DNA of 64,000 bases from Cornus controversa. Taxonomy: Eukaryota > Streptophyta > Magnoliopsida > Cornales > Cornaceae. Made by a program: the position numbers and the translations under genes. Positions 23,043 through 36,132 of this stretch are shown in pieces (the stretch's first letter is position 1; the number at the start of each line of letters is the position of its first letter). The stretch lies in the NCBI GenBank assembly GCA_026545225.1, contig CM048845.1:99829033-99893032 (forward strand). The letters run 5' to 3'. Under the pieces are notes generated by a model. The model saw only the letters and a list, made by a program, of their open reading frames with translations. It was not told the DNA's origin and searched no databases.

Positions 23043-24546
23043 TGATTCGTGTGACTCAAAAAGTATATCAATTAAAAATTTTCACACTTCGCAATAGAAC
23101 GAATTCCTTACAGAATAGGGCTATCGAAAGGGGTATCGTACCTCAGGGATTATAGTCTGATGAGTTGGAATACAGAATTAATTCTAATTAAATTTATAAG
23201 AAAAGAATTCTGATTTTTAAACTAATTAAAAAGATAAAATAAAATAAATCAAAGTAAATAGATAGTGAAGATAATATGAGATAAATCTTGGGTATTTGAC
23301 TTCACCACTAACTCCACAATCAATGGTCAATTGAATCGACTATGGGGGATGACATCATGCATAAGTGGTGTCGGTGGCTACAAGCTCACCTTCATTCGTC
23401 AAGAAGATAACATATGATTAAGGCTAAGCCATGGACTATCTTCGATTGGCATGGGCCATCTGCCTAACTACTCTAATCTAGGGTGCAGTATGGTTCATCT
23501 TCTCTAGGTATAATCCATCAAAACTCTTAATAATATATTCAGTGATTACCATTGTGTCACAATCGCTCTCATAATCACAGAAAATAAGAGAGATTGAGTT
23601 CAATAACAACAACTAAATATCTAAGACAAGATAAGAAATCATTGAAACTGAATTTACAAGACTTTTATTGCTCAATTTTATAATAAGAATCCTCTGAATT
23701 ACACAATCTATGCATGTATATAAAGGTCCCCAATAATTAAAACAATCAAATCTTTGATGCTTTGTTAAGGCTACATCAAAACCCTAGTGGATGAACTAGC
23801 CGCTCATGGTAGAAGAAGAAGCTTCAACTGTTGAGGAAGAAGGCATCATCTTCATGAATTACGCGTATGACTTCATTCTCCAATGGCTCTGCAAATATGT
23901 TTCTGTTCTCTTCTCAGCCCTCTCAGACTCTCCAATCTCTGTAATCTCCCTCCCCCCCCCCAATTCAGCCTCTAAGCCTTCACTTTATTCCCCAAGAGAA
24001 TATACCAAAATCCTAATCCAATTAGGAATAAATTAGGGTTTCCCGCAACACTAATCAGGTGGGTTTTTCCTGCTGACTTCGGCCCAACTTTTGACCTACT
24101 AGAAGTCTGATTTACGGAATTTTCGTGAAATACAAAAGTGTGTAGAATCAAATTTCGTTCAACCCTTTAAAAAAATTATATCAATTTGAGGCTCGAAAAT
24201 AAGACTTCTGATCCGTTTTCCAAAATGGGATTAAGACTGTATTATGTGCAGATTTGGGCTTCAGGCCCGAAACCTTCTTAAGCAGCTGTACTTCTCTTGG
24301 ACCTCTTCCTTGGGCTGATTTGAGTTGAAATAAATGGTTGAATGAATCTCCTTGATGTAGGCTTCCTCTAACCATATTGGATGTCTTCTTTGAAAGCCCA
24401 AAAGCATGGTTTTAACTGAAATAATCATTAAGGCCCTGAAAATACAGAAAACATTAAAACGAAGTAAAATAATAAAATAATCTATCACTAAAAAAATAAA
24501 ATACATAAGTTAAGAGGCTAGAATGCGTAACATTCAACGCCTATCA
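23043..24546 (-). mobile_element. Athila-type LTR, reverse orientation (copy D)
   Basis: It starts TGATTCGTGTGACTC and ends CATTCAACGCCTATCA. It is colinear with copies A-C. No primer site or polypurine tract flanks it and I found no matching duplication (flanks are GACCAC and ATGTC), so it is either a solo LTR with decayed flanks or a recombination product. Confidence 0.8.
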
Positions 24547-25546
24547 ATGTCAAAAATGTGCTGCTTGAAAAAGTCGACTATTCAGTTTAAATAAGTCGAC
24601 TGTTTTAATCCTCATTTGAAATGTAACTCTGTTAAAACATGAATGAACCTAAAACCTCAAGGACTGATGAAAAGAAACTTCATTAAGATCAAGTCCTATT
24701 CTAAAATGCTAAGAACCAATCATAGATACTAAAATGAGATGTATGTGGTCTTAGAATCAATTTTAGATTATGAGTTGAGTTTTTGAATATTTGAACCTCC
24801 TCAAAATCAACTATAACCTTTGAAATAAATTATTTTGATCCAAGGTCTTCGACTTCACAACTTCACTAAATATAAATATTGAGAATTAAAATATTTTCAA
24901 TTGAAGATCATCTCAATATTACCTAAGGCTTTTCATGATTTAAGTATATAAGTTCAAAGCCTTATTTTTATAATTTCTAGACACCATTCCAAATGATATG
25001 ATTTAAAGACATGGTTCTAGTTATGGCTTAATAGTTAAGTTCTTCCAAAGCTTATAAAAGCTTGAACTAATTCAATCTTAGTAAATGTCTCATGATATTA
25101 TAAATGAAATTCATGAACTATTACTTATGATCTAAGGACCTATGAATGATGTAAATGATATGCATTGTCCTAGAACTTTCATGTGAGTACATCAAAGTAC
25201 TTTTACAAAAATTACCTATACTCTCACCAAGACTAAACTACCCGATCTTCAATGTCTTGATTGATCTTGATGTGCATTAAGTGAAATCTTCTTTCTTTTG
25301 ATTCTATTGCCTTCATCCTTTTGCAATGTCCTTGATATGAGCTTTTGGACATAGATGAGCGTGATCAGTGTGAGCTTTGACTACCTTTGCAAGTTGCCAT
25401 TGATCCTCTTGTCTTACTTTGAGTCTTGTTAGAATGTAACCTATTTAAACACAAACTCAAGTAGACATTAAATTCTAATACTCGCAATGTTTTGTTATCA
25501 TCAAAATAATTGAGATAACCTTGGTTAGAAACTTTGGTTCAACAAT
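24547..25546 (-). mobile_element. Possible copia (SIRE/Maximus-like) LTR fragment
   Basis: On the reverse strand the right end begins TGTTGAACCAAAG, a start I associate with SIRE-type LTRs, followed by TTTTGATGATAACAAAAC. Paired AAGTCGACT motifs near 24.57-24.6 kb also recall these LTRs. No coding sequence is attached. Low confidence. Confidence 0.3.
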
Positions 25547-25614
25547 ATCAATTCCAAGTTGCACTTGTGGAGCTAACTCAAAGTACACTTGTGATATTTT
25601 TAAAAATATCTAAC

Positions 25615-25910
25615 AAATGGATGAGATTGAACGTGTATATCGGTTCCGTATGGGACTTAATGATACTTATGCTGCCATACGAAGTCAAATCACTTTGATG
25701 TTAGCAAAGTATATGTTATCACCAATCAAGAGGAGAAACAACGTCTACTTCACCTGTCTTCATCTGCCACCTCCGAGAACATGACCATGGCAACCAACAA
25801 TTTTTTTCAAAATAGTGGACGTGACACTAATCGTTCTTATTACCGTGGGGGAGGACGATCCCAATGTAGCCATTATGGTGCATTTAGTCATTATAAAGTC
25901 TCATTCATTC
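25615..25910 (+). mobile_element. Copia gag remnant
   Basis: The + strand contains gag-like words spread over different frames: RVYRFRMGLNDTYAAIRSQI, EEKQRLLHLSSSATSENM and NRSYYRGGGRSQCSHYGAFSHYK, the last resembling the start of a zinc knuckle. It is a short decayed fossil. Confidence 0.5.
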
Positions 25911-26560
25911 CTGCCAAACGAAGCATAGACTAAAGTCTCATTATTATTTCTTGAAACATGAGATGACCTAACCCTAAACTCTCTATCTCTAAACTCTATA
26001 CTCTCTATCTCTCAACTCTCTGTCTCAATCTAACCTAAAGTCTGCTCATTATTTCTTAAAACATGACACGACATAATTATAGGCCCAATTTCTTTTATCA
26101 TTAGTGTTGAATATATATTTTTTTTAATTTTTTTGATGTAAATTGGATCGTGCTTTTTGGAAATTTTTTGATGAAAATTTTGCACTCTTATAAAAATTTT
26201 GCGTGTGAGAAAACTTGTGTATAAAGGGTCTTGAATTTGAAAGTTAGCTTAAGGGCTCTCAAAATTTTGAGAATCTCATAACGGGCCTGAATCATTAGTG
26301 GTTGAAGAAACCAAATAAATTTAAAGGGAATTATGATGTTTATATTATATTCATTTAATTTAATTTGACTGGTTAGCAATGTTTGCTTACCATGAACTTA
26401 CACCTCAATAAGTCAATGTTATACAGATTTCCTTCTCTGGATCCATTATTCTCCGATTCAATTGTTTATCATAATATGGTATTCTTCGGATTTCCTTGTT
26501 CATGATGTATTGCATAAACACACAACACGCTTATGTATGATAAATTTGCATGTAGCTTTT
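25911..26560. other. AT-rich stretch without recognised genes
   Basis: Contains a short CTCTATCTCTAAACTCT-type low-complexity run (25.98-26.03 kb). I see no ORF or repeat that I can assign. Confidence 0.5.
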
Positions 26561-26567
26561 AAAAAAA

Positions 26568-27505
26568 AAAAAGGCAAAAGTGAACTTTCTTCCCTGTGCA
26601 AAAATACCTCTTAAACTACTTTTTTTTTTTTGGCAAATCAATCTCTCATTTTACAAACGTGGGCAACCTGACCCCTTGACAAAATTACAATAACATATAT
26701 ATCTTTTAGTATGACCATTATGCCATTCTCTCTATAAATGTAGTGTTTTCTAAAAATTCAAAACATAAAAAATAATTGGATAAAATTCTCAAATAATAAG
26801 TTTAGAAACATAAAAAAATAAAAAAACTAATAGAATTTTATTTAAGTTTTTTAAAAATAAAAATATAATTAACATATATACTATTTTCTCTACTAGTATA
26901 GTGAATACTGTTTCTTAAATAAAAATTTTAAAAATAACAAGTGAGTTTGATAAAATTATCATTGAAAAGGGTTTTTTTTTGTTTGATTTGCTAACTTATT
27001 GTAGGAAGCATTACTGTAATAATAAAAATTAATTAGAAACATAAAAAAGTAAAAGGCCAATAGAATTTTATATCAAAATTTTATCATACTATTTATTTAT
27101 TTATTTAGAAAACACTATACTAATAGAAAAAAGGATGTTAGCAAGCCTTACTTTCATTTTTGGAGATGTTACTCCCAAGTCTCGAACTCACAACACATCA
27201 CTTTGGACGAAGACACTTTTATTTATAAAACTTAAATAAAGTTCTATTAGTCTTTTATTTTTATTTTTTATGTTCCTAAACTTAATATTTGAAAATTTTA
27301 TTTAGTTTTTTTTTAATTTTTAGAAAACACTATATTTATAGAGAGAATGACATAATAGTTATAGGAAAGGATATATATGTCATTATAGTTTTATCAGGGG
27401 ATCAAGTTGCTCACTTTTGTAAGATAAGGAACTGATTTGGTTCAAAAAATAGTTTAAGGAGTGTTTTTGCTTAAGAAAAGTTGTTTTTTTGTAATTTTTC
27501 CTTTA
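26568..27505. repeat. Foldback/MITE-like element with long inverted arms (~290 bp)
   Basis: The left arm (about 26570-26860) and right arm (about 27225-27505) are inverted copies: CTCTCTATAAATGTAGTG on the left matches the complement of CACTATATTTATAGAGAG on the right, and ACATATATATC matches GATATATATGT. The arms read from a Lys/Leu-free AT-rich sequence and carry no transposase. Long arms suggest a Mutator-like or foldback non-autonomous element. Exact ends and target duplication are not resolved. Confidence 0.6.
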
Positions 27506-27820
27506 GAAAATCATATTCCGTAAAACTAATAACTAAACCGATTTAACCCATTTTTATTTGGTTCGAATTGGTTGGGTTCAAACATTCTGATTGAATTCTA
27601 AAAGATAAAGATTTGTATAGTATAAAGTTATCACCGAATGTATAGTGAACAGATTGTCTACCGTTGAATTGTGAAAGTTTAATAAATGTTTGGATTCCAC
27701 TTGCATTATCTAATAAATGAAAATAATTGACTTCTCCAATTCGGTGTAACTTTCACTGTGGCTATCATTTCTCATTCTTAAATTAATGGAACCTTAATTC
27801 TTCTTAACCCTTATCCCTTA

Positions 27821-28289
27821 GGGCTAGTTTGAATTGATAGAATTGGAAGGAAAAGAAAGGAAGGAATAAGATAAGTTATAAGAGAAAATAAAAGAAAAGA
27901 AAGGATAACATGTATTCATGTTTGGATAAATTATAAAAGAAAAGAAAGGAAAGGATAACATTCTTGTTTGGATGAGTTAAATAAGAGAAAAGAAAAGAAA
28001 CCATTTTAAACAATTTACTATTATACACTTTTGTATTTATATATTTTAAGAATTATCTTTAAAATGTTGAGGTCATTTTAGGTATTATGAAAATATCACT
28101 TAATTTGCTATCTTTTCTCTCCCAATCTTCTCATTTTTGGAAGGATAGCAAGTGAGAGATTTGGAGGGATAAACTATCCCTCCAAATCTCTCCAAATTCT
28201 TTCTTTTATCTCTTAATTAATTATCCAAACACAAAATACCTTGTCCTTTCCTTTCTTTTCTTTCCAAATCATTCAATCCAAACAAAGCC
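27821..28289. mobile_element. Tourist-type MITE (PIF/Harbinger), TSD TTA
   Basis: 469 bp, flanked by TTA at 27818-27820 and 28290-28292. The left end GGGCTAGTTTGAATTGATAG and right end (reverse complement GGCTTTGTTTGGATTGAATG) form imperfect inverted repeats, extending into GGAAAGAAAAGAAAGG. No coding capacity. TTA target duplication and G-rich ends fit the PIF/Harbinger class. Confidence 0.7.
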
Positions 28290-28292
28290 TTA

Positions 28293-28436
28293 GGGCTAGT
28301 TTGAATTGATAGAATTGGAAGGAAAAGAAAGGAAGGGATAGTAACTTTTATGTTTGGTTTATTAAAAAGGATAGAAAAAATGATTGAGTCATTTGGAAGG
28401 ATATCTCTCCAAATCTCTCATATGCTATCATCTCAA
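28293..28436. mobile_element. Older, partial relative of the same MITE
   Basis: Begins with the same roughly 42 bp as the MITE at 27821 and then diverges (TTTTATGTTTGGTTTATTAAAAAGG). A colinear stretch occurs at 29277-29430 in the second tandem unit, so this relative predates the segmental duplication. Confidence 0.55.
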
Positions 28437-29499
28437 AAGAGGCTAATAGAATTTTATTTCAGAATTTTATCATACTATTTTTTTATTTATGTAGAAAATA
28501 CTATAGTAATAGAAAAAAAGATGTCAGCAAGTTTTACTCTCATTTTTGGAAAGATTGCTCCCAAGTCAAATCCACGACACATTGCTTTGGACGAAGACAC
28601 TTTTATTTATAAAACATAAATAAAGTTCTATTAGTCTTTTAGTTTATTTTTTATGTTTCTAAACTTAATATTTGAAAATTTTATCTAGTTTTTTTTTTAA
28701 TTTTTTGAAAACACTATATTTATAGAAAGAATGACATAATGGTCATAGTAAAAGATATATATGTCATTTTAGTTTTATCAAGGGATCAAGTTGCCCACTT
28801 TTGTAAAATAAGGAACTAATTTGTTTCAAAAAATAGTTTAGAGAGTGCTTTTGCACATTGTGAAAAGCTATTTTTTGTAATTTTGCCTTTAGAAAATCAT
28901 ATTCTGTAAAACTAATAACTAAACTGATTCAACTCATTTTTATTCGGTTCGAATTGGTTGGGTTCAAACATTTTGATTGAATTCTAAATGATAATATTCA
29001 ACTTGTTTTTATATAGTTCGAATTGGTTGGGTTCAAACATTCTGATTGAATTCTAAAAGATAATGATTTGTATAACGCAAAGTTATCACAAAATATGTAG
29101 TGAACAGATTATCCACCGTTGAATTGTGAAAATATAATAAATGTTTGGATCCCACTTGCATTATGTAAGAAATGAGAATAATTGACTTCTCCAATTCAAT
29201 GTAACTTTCACTATTCCCATCATTCCTCATTCTTAAATTAATGAGACCACAATTCTTCATAACCCTTATCCCTTAGGATTAGTTTGGATTGATAGAATTG
29301 TAAGGAAATGAAAGGAAATGATAGTGTCTTTTATGTTTGGTTTGTTAAAAATGAAAGAAAAGAAATGAGTAGGAGTGATTTAGAAAGATAACTTATTTCT
29401 CAAAATATCTCATATGTTATCCTTTTAAAAAAGAAATGATAAGATTTAAATAAAAAAAATTTAATACTAAAACTAATTCTAATATTTTAAAATCGAAAG

Positions 29500-29847
29500 T
29501 GATATGGTAATAAATAAAAAAAGATATAATAACAAATTGATTAAAAAATTTTTTTTCTTTTCTTTTTTTTTAGATTTTCCAAACAAAGAATACTACCTTA
29601 ACTTTCCTTTTTTCGTAATTTATACAAACATAAACACTATTTATCCTTTGTCTCCTGTTTATCGAAACAAAACGTTAAACCCTACCCCTAAACCCTTGCG
29701 TCCTTCGCATTTTAGTCTCTTTCTCTCTCTTCCTGTGTCGTGCTCTGTTTACGCGCCTCTGTCATTTTCATTGACCTCTCTGTCGTTGGTACAGATGCAA
29801 AATTAATTTTGAAATATTGGTAGAATTTCACTTGCAGTTCGAACTTG

Positions 29848-29884
<37 letters not shown>

Positions 29885-29977
29885 GATTCTAATCGACTTC
29901 CTTCTGTCATATGGCTTTTCTGTAGGGACATTGGATTGGTTTGAGCTTTGTGAGAGAGTATAATTTTCCCTTGGACA
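29500..29977 (+). promoter_or_regulatory. Presumed promoter and 5' UTR of gene A
   Basis: A pyrimidine-rich stretch (29.69-29.79 kb, TCTCTTTCTCTCTCTTCC) resembles a plant 5' UTR. A (TA)n microsatellite is at 29852-29881. The sequence TGTAG|GGACATTGG at 29925/29926 is conserved in gene B (57198/57199), implying a 5' UTR intron in both. The transcription start is not identifiable. Confidence 0.4.
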
Positions 29978-30011
29978 ATGATGGCTCAGGTTAATTCTCA
30001 TTCGAACTTCC

Positions 30012-30062
<51 letters not shown>

Positions 30063-33000
30063 GCATTATTTTCGACATGGTTAATTTTTTAGTCCATGGT
30101 GAGTGACACATGCACGAGGAGGACTGAATTGTATTTTGAATCCTTTTGCATAAACAGGAATGGAGTTCGGATAGTGAAGATGAGGAAGTGCATAACTATA
30201 AGGACATGAAACCAGAAAAGAAGCTCCAATGCTTAATTGAATGTGATGCTGACTCTAGCTTTGTTGAACTTATGAGAAAGGCAATGAGAATTCATAGGAT
30301 AGTGAAACTGAGAGAAGAATATGATGACAGTGATTATGATAAGTATATTTATGATCCCTATGACGATGATGATTACTTCCAGCCTCCTTCTTCTTCCCAA
30401 CTCCTGGCGAGGTGTTGTCGCTATGGCGCCCTAAAATGCGCTAAGGCTTTGCTTGAAGGACATATTGGCATTGATATGAAGGTGGATCTTCAACAAAGTG
30501 GGGTTTTCCCACTGCATCTTGCAGCACAATCATTTTCCGCTGATTTAATTGAGTTGTTTCTCCAACACGGAGCTCAAGCTGATCTCAGATGCAATGATGA
30601 TTGCCTTGAGTTCAACGGATTGCTTCCACTCAATGTTGCTGTTGAGTCATTGAGGTAAAAGCTCAATCATATATATAAACACACACACACACATGATATA
30701 TGTATAATATATGCTTGTGTTTGGTTTTTATACATGCAAACATAGAGAATTATGCAAAGAGAATTTCAAATTATGGGTTGGTTATTTAGTGTTTTTTCCA
30801 TTTCTGCTTGATTGAGATCTTTATATTCTTTGTACAGCCACCATATTAGGTGGACTCCGAAACTCTCTGTTTTCAAGTTAGTTGTTGAGCTTTTTCAACA
30901 GAAATTGGTATGTTTTTTGGACCAATTTCATTATATAAGTGTTGGTATCTATCATTTGAACAAGTGTTTACTGTGTGACTCACTAACCGGTGTGTGGCAG
31001 AAACTAGCAATAGACACCATTAGTAGGCTGGCGGAGAAGACACCAGAGGTTGAGCAGGTCATTTACCATTATGCAGAGGAAGGAAAGCTTGTTGAATTGG
31101 CTGCTCTGCTTAATGCAGCTAGGTTGAAGATTATGCCGGAATGCTCGAGATTCACATATGAGTCAGAGAATGGTTGCACTGTTGATGGAAGGATGACATT
31201 ACGCCGATGCATTGCAATTGAGATTGCGTCAATAATTGATGATGAGTACAGATTGATGGGCAATAGAAGCTGTAAGGTGGCTCATATGTGCAAGGAGAAG
31301 AAGAGTGCGATGGAGTCTGTGATGCTTTTGCTTGAAATTTTTCAGAGATTGGGTCGTTGTATGGAATTTTCTAGTCATCGTAATCATTCTATTTATGATG
31401 TATGTTGCTCTAATTGCTTCTCACTTCTCAGTTCCTTCTTTCTTGAAAGAGATGCGAATGATATTACTAGCTCGTGGGAACCTTCAGATACTTGCACATT
31501 GTGGGAAGCAGGGGCGTAGCTATTAAGGCACTAGTGGGTACATTAGTACCCACTTAACTCTATAATTTTTTTTTTATACATATAGTAAATGTAATTTTTT
31601 GGGGTTTAGAATTGTAATGACCTATTAAATCTCGAGTGAATCACCCACTTAGTTTTATAAAAAACAAATTATGGTCCGAACTTTTGCGTTCGTACCCACT
31701 TGTATAAATTCCTGGCTACGCCCCTCGTGGGAAGCACCATAGGTGGTGCCATGGAGTTTTTTCTTTTTAAGTATATAAATATTGTTTTAAGCTGAGCATG
31801 TGGATGAAGACCAGTTTCAATTCAATTGTATTGAACCTACTTCAACATAGTATGTAGATGAAGACTAGTTTCAAAGCAATTATAGTAAACTCCTTTCCAA
31901 CTTTACTTTAACGTATTCATTTTCTTTACCCCTTCTCTTATCCTTACAGAGATTTCAAGACCCGTCTAGAAAATTTGCTGATCTGCTTATGGATTTGGAC
32001 TTCCCATTGACAGATGAAGATACTTGTTATTTCGAAGAAAAGCGTTATTCTTGTATGTCATCTATTATTGTTTTACATCTAGCTTTGTTTGTTTTTTGGT
32101 ATCATTTATAGTAAGTTGAACTTTTAACTCCTCAATTGGCCATTTCATTGCAAAGGGTATTTCATTAATTAAAGTGGGAAATTAAATCACTGACGCTTCA
32201 CAAGTAAAACAGAAATTAATAGCAAAGGTTGTTGTCTAATATTATCTTTTTCATGTATGTTTTTTCACCTTTCTAGATGGTTCGCATCAAAATTTAAAAG
32301 CTGATCTTTTCAGGGCGAACCTCTGCTTGCCATCTTACCTGCAGTCTCATAGTCTATTCAGCAGAAAGGTAAGGAAAACAAAAACAACTTTGTTGTTATT
32401 TTCTTTTCTTCTTAAAAGTGTTGATGGGAATTTTGTTTTCATATTTAGGGTTGTACCGTTGAGCAAACTTCGAGAGAAAAAAAATAGTTTCTCTGATCCC
32501 ATGCTGGAGTGTATAGAAATGGACATAAGATATATTTGTGGAAGTGCTCTCTGCATTTCTTTCCACTGTTTTGTCACTGTGATATAAAATGGAATCTGCT
32601 ATGGATTGCCCGTTACTTGAAACTCTGTGATAATGCTTCTTTTTGCTAACAGAAGCCTTTTGACTTGTGTAGAGGCATAACCGAAGCCTTCTTTCTACAT
32701 TGCTTGAAATAAAGATGGGTCGAAAAATGGATCTTGACATTTTGAACGACGAAGGATCCTCTCTGCTGCATGGAGCAGCTTCTTCTTTGTCTGCTGGCTT
32801 ACTCGAGTTATTTCTTCGCCATGAAGCTGATATCAGATGCAATGCTGTTGATTTGGAGAACCATGGATTACTCCTACTCCACACAGCAATTGAAAGAATA
32901 AGGTAAAACTCAGATTTGGAGAGCCATGGATTACTCTTACTTCAGTTACTTGCATAGGGATTACAGAAACCTTCATTTATCAGCATATTGTTTCATTTTT

Positions 33001-35201
33001 CCTTTCATCCCTGGTGTAGTTCTGATAAGAACCTGATCCAATGGACTCCAAGACAATCCATCTTCAAGTTAATTATCATACTCTGTCTCCCGAAAATGGT
33101 ATGTTTGTCTTTCTCTCTCTTTTTTTCATAAAAAAAATAGGTAGGCAATTCACCCGCACTTTTTTCAACCTCTCTTTTTGGGGGAGGTGGAGGATATACC
33201 ACGCAAGCCAAGGGCTTTTTGTAAATGGTATGTTTTTTATTGCAAATCTACTGTGGAATGCTTAATATATCTTTTATTAATTTACTGACACCCATAGCAG
33301 AAAGAAGCCTTGGAGACTGTTAGATTGCTTGCTCTGAATACAAAAGAGATCAAGGAGGTTATTCGTTATTATGCTAAGGAAGGTGGACTCGTTGAGCTGG
33401 CAATTCTATTGATTGTGGCCAAGGAAAAGGTTATAGATCCCATTGCATTTCCAAGCGAAGACGATGATAGTCCAAAGATATGCATGACATTTCGCGAATG
33501 CATCAAGAGGGAACTGGGGGCACTTATTGATTATGAGTACAGATTAATGGGCAGAGAGGAGGAGAAAATGTTGATTCAGAGGTGTAAGGAGTGGAAGGAG
33601 GTTATGATGTCTACATTACTGTTGCTTGAAATCTTTGAGAGGGCTGGTGCTGCTATTGGGGAATATTTTCTGTTAAATCGAACTAATGTAAGTATATCAG
33701 GCCATGTTTCTTTTGGTCATTCCATTTTTGTGTGCGCCATAGAAGTAATTTTTTCAATTTAATTGTCTATATCCTTTTGTATAGCATTTTGGACATTCAT
33801 ATGTTGACATTATAATTTGTTGTTTTCTGTTAGACACCAAATGAACAGATTGCTCAAGAACTTGCAAGTCTTTTAGCAGACGCGGGCTTCATCTTGAGTT
33901 CCAACGACACTGATTTAAGTGATACAGTGGACGGGTTTGTGATTCATGCACTGGACACAGCTTTTTTGTTCTTTTTCTTTAATTTGGTGTGTGCTTGTGG
34001 ATTCTGGAGGGGGTTCTTTCCGCCTACTTTCCGTCCTTTTCAACTAGGCTTGTAATGAAACGAGTATAACTTAGATATCTTTGGGGAAAAATAATGAAGA
34101 AGAGCATTTGATTGCCTCAACCCAAAAAAAGTACTACTGGGTGTTACTTTATTATGACATATCATTTAATTGTTATAGGTGCCCAACGGAGCCGGCCTTG
34201 CAGTCTTGCGATCGTGTCTATGAACTAGAAGGAAAAACAGGTAAGTGGTTCTTTTCTTCTACCTCAAGCACTTCAATTGGGATTCTCTTTTTTAATCAAA
34301 CAAGAAGAGGAGGAATGTATATAACAAATTTTAAATGTTTTTGATTTGATTTTTCCTCTTCTCAACATAGTAGAGCCTACTGAACATGGATCTCAAGAAC
34401 AGGGCATCCACACTCCACCTCACTCACAACCAAGCACTATTTCGAACAACAATGTAAGAAAATAGAAGTTTTTTTTTTTTTTTTTTGTTGGTAATTTTTA
34501 TCCTTTTTCCTTTTAAATTAGTTTTTATTTCCTTCACTTTTGTAGCCGTGGTAGGGTATTTTTCTTTAAATATTATTTTTTCTTTGTGAGAGTAATGAAT
34601 GATATATTTTGTATGTGGTGGCAGTAACTATTGTAAATAGAAATATAAAGGAAAAGAGAGAAAGGGATGAAATATTGACATACCTTAGATGTCCACTAAT
34701 CAGTTGACATAAATTGTAGTGATTATTTTAGGCTGAAGTTTGAAGTCACCTCAATGTGGAAGCACGCAATCATCTATCTTAAAGAAAAAGTAAAAAGAAA
34801 AAAAAAAACATAAATATGTTTCCATCATTGATACTGAACAATTACTGAGGTGTGTCATTTCAGAATTATTTCCATTTCTATGTTTTTGGGCAACCCAGAC
34901 CAATTGACTCTAAGACCTTGTCTTTCTTTCTAACAAGCCTACACATGGTATGCCAAATGCACACTGGTGGTTGATCCGGGCACCTTTGCAACGCGAGTCT
35001 TCAATTTTATCCTCTTCTCTCCAACCATTTCATGCATCCTGGACGGCAAAAGCTAGTTTTTGTTCAGGATTTCCTATAGCTGTGAAAGTTGAAGTGAAGG
35101 AAAGAATCAGAGGAAAAGATGTATACATGCGGAAATTTTCATCAAGCAAGCGACTGGCCACCTTTGCATTAGTGGCCAAGAGGGGTATAAGATGCCTATG
35201 A
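29978..35201 (+). CDS. Gene A: ankyrin-like two-module protein, 792 aa, 13 coding exons
   Basis: Predicted exons: 29978-29989, 30158-30654, 30838-30907, 31001-31399, 31950-32052, 32277-32368, 32673-32902, 33020-33098, 33301-33687, 33834-33934, 34179-34240, 34371-34453, 34938-35201. All introns are GT-AG and the frame is open. The start is the first of two adjacent ATGs, giving a 12-bp exon as in gene B. Residues 58-77 are very acidic; 82-170 are ankyrin-like (FPLHLAAQSFSADLIELFLQHGAQADLRC). Exons 3-4 give WTPKLSVFKLVVELFQQK and EVEQVIYHYAEEGKLVELAALL; exons 7-9 (392-623) repeat this plan. The C-terminus (706-792) starts near HWWLIRAPLQRESS. No signal peptide or membrane segment is evident. 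Ankyrin repeats usually bind proteins, but I do not recognise this plant family and give no function. An hAT MITE sits in intron 4; a (TA)n tract lies in intron 1 (30016-30059). Confidence 0.75.
31509..31726. mobile_element. hAT-type MITE in intron 4 of gene A, TSD GTGGGAAG
   Basis: 218 bp, starting CAGGGGCGTAGC and ending GGCTACGCCCCTC, so the ends are inverted repeats. The 8-bp duplication GTGGGAAG is present at 31501-31508 and 31727-31734. The corresponding intron of gene B has an uninterrupted version (TTGGAAGTACCA near 58676), so insertion followed the gene duplication. Non-coding. Confidence 0.85.
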
Positions 35202-35801
35202 TTTTCTGAATTCTAATTTTGAGGGTATAATGATTATTTTAACCTTACATTTTAAGGTTCTTGTTGCGTTCTGATCTATGGTTTCACACATCATTTACCG
35301 TTTTGGTGCTCCGCATTAATTTTTTTTTTGTTTGTGAAATACAAATCCTACTACTTGTTTTTATTGGATGATGATTTCTCACCTCCAAGCTTTCTGTACC
35401 ATATCCTTTTTTACTTGTATATAGTTCTGCTAGATTGTATTTTGGTTAAAATATTCAATTTTCCTTTACATAATCAATTTTAGATATCTGGCTGATATTT
35501 GTTCAGTTTGTTTTTATGAGACAGTTGTTGAGGAGTGAGTAGTAATTTGTTTACTAGCTATAACTACTATCTGTATTACCATTAGTGTATGTGGCAGGAG
35601 GAGGAGCTATATGGATGCTCATAGGGATTTTGACAACATAATTGTTTGTTAACTCTCTTTGATTATGGTTGGAAAAAAAAATCTATTTCTTTTGCTACTA
35701 AAATGGTGCTGTCTCTCTATCGTTAACACAATAGGAGGTTAAAGGCTACAATGCTAGCAATGTTGATAGCCTATGCCGCTAACAAGCTTTGATTGTAAAA
35801 T

Positions 35802-35868
<67 letters not shown>

Positions 35869-36084
35869 ATCTATTGTATTACATCTTGTTTTTTGGGCAA
35901 CACAACTGGTGTTTGCTAATTCATAATCCTTCCCTCCCAAATAGAAGTGGAAATTTGCCCCGCCCTTATTATTATATAGGGTTTGGGATACTTTTTAAAG
36001 GGGTTAGGGGCGGGGATGGTAAAGAAAAGATCAACCCGTATTAGGTTAGGGGCGGGGATGGGTTTTATGCTTACCCCGCCCCGA

Positions 36085-36132
<48 letters not shown>

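Larger units (their letters stand above)
27056..29430 (+). repeat. Tandem segmental duplication (units from 27056 and 28437)
   Basis: Unit 1 (27056-28436) and unit 2 (28437 to about 29430) are colinear: both start with GGC(C/T)AATAGAATTTTAT, pass through TTTGGACGAAGACACTTTTA and GGTTCGAATTGGTTGGGTTC, and end with a MITE-related stretch. Unit 1 is longer mainly because a full Tourist-type MITE sits in it. Unit 2 has an extra short repeat of the GGTTCGAATTGG segment (about 28946 and 29017). Confidence 0.7.

Noticed and set aside
23043-24546. LTR D as the 3' LTR of the element that starts with LTR B (7687)
   Set aside because: It is in the opposite orientation and the flanks (CACTT and ATGTC) do not match.
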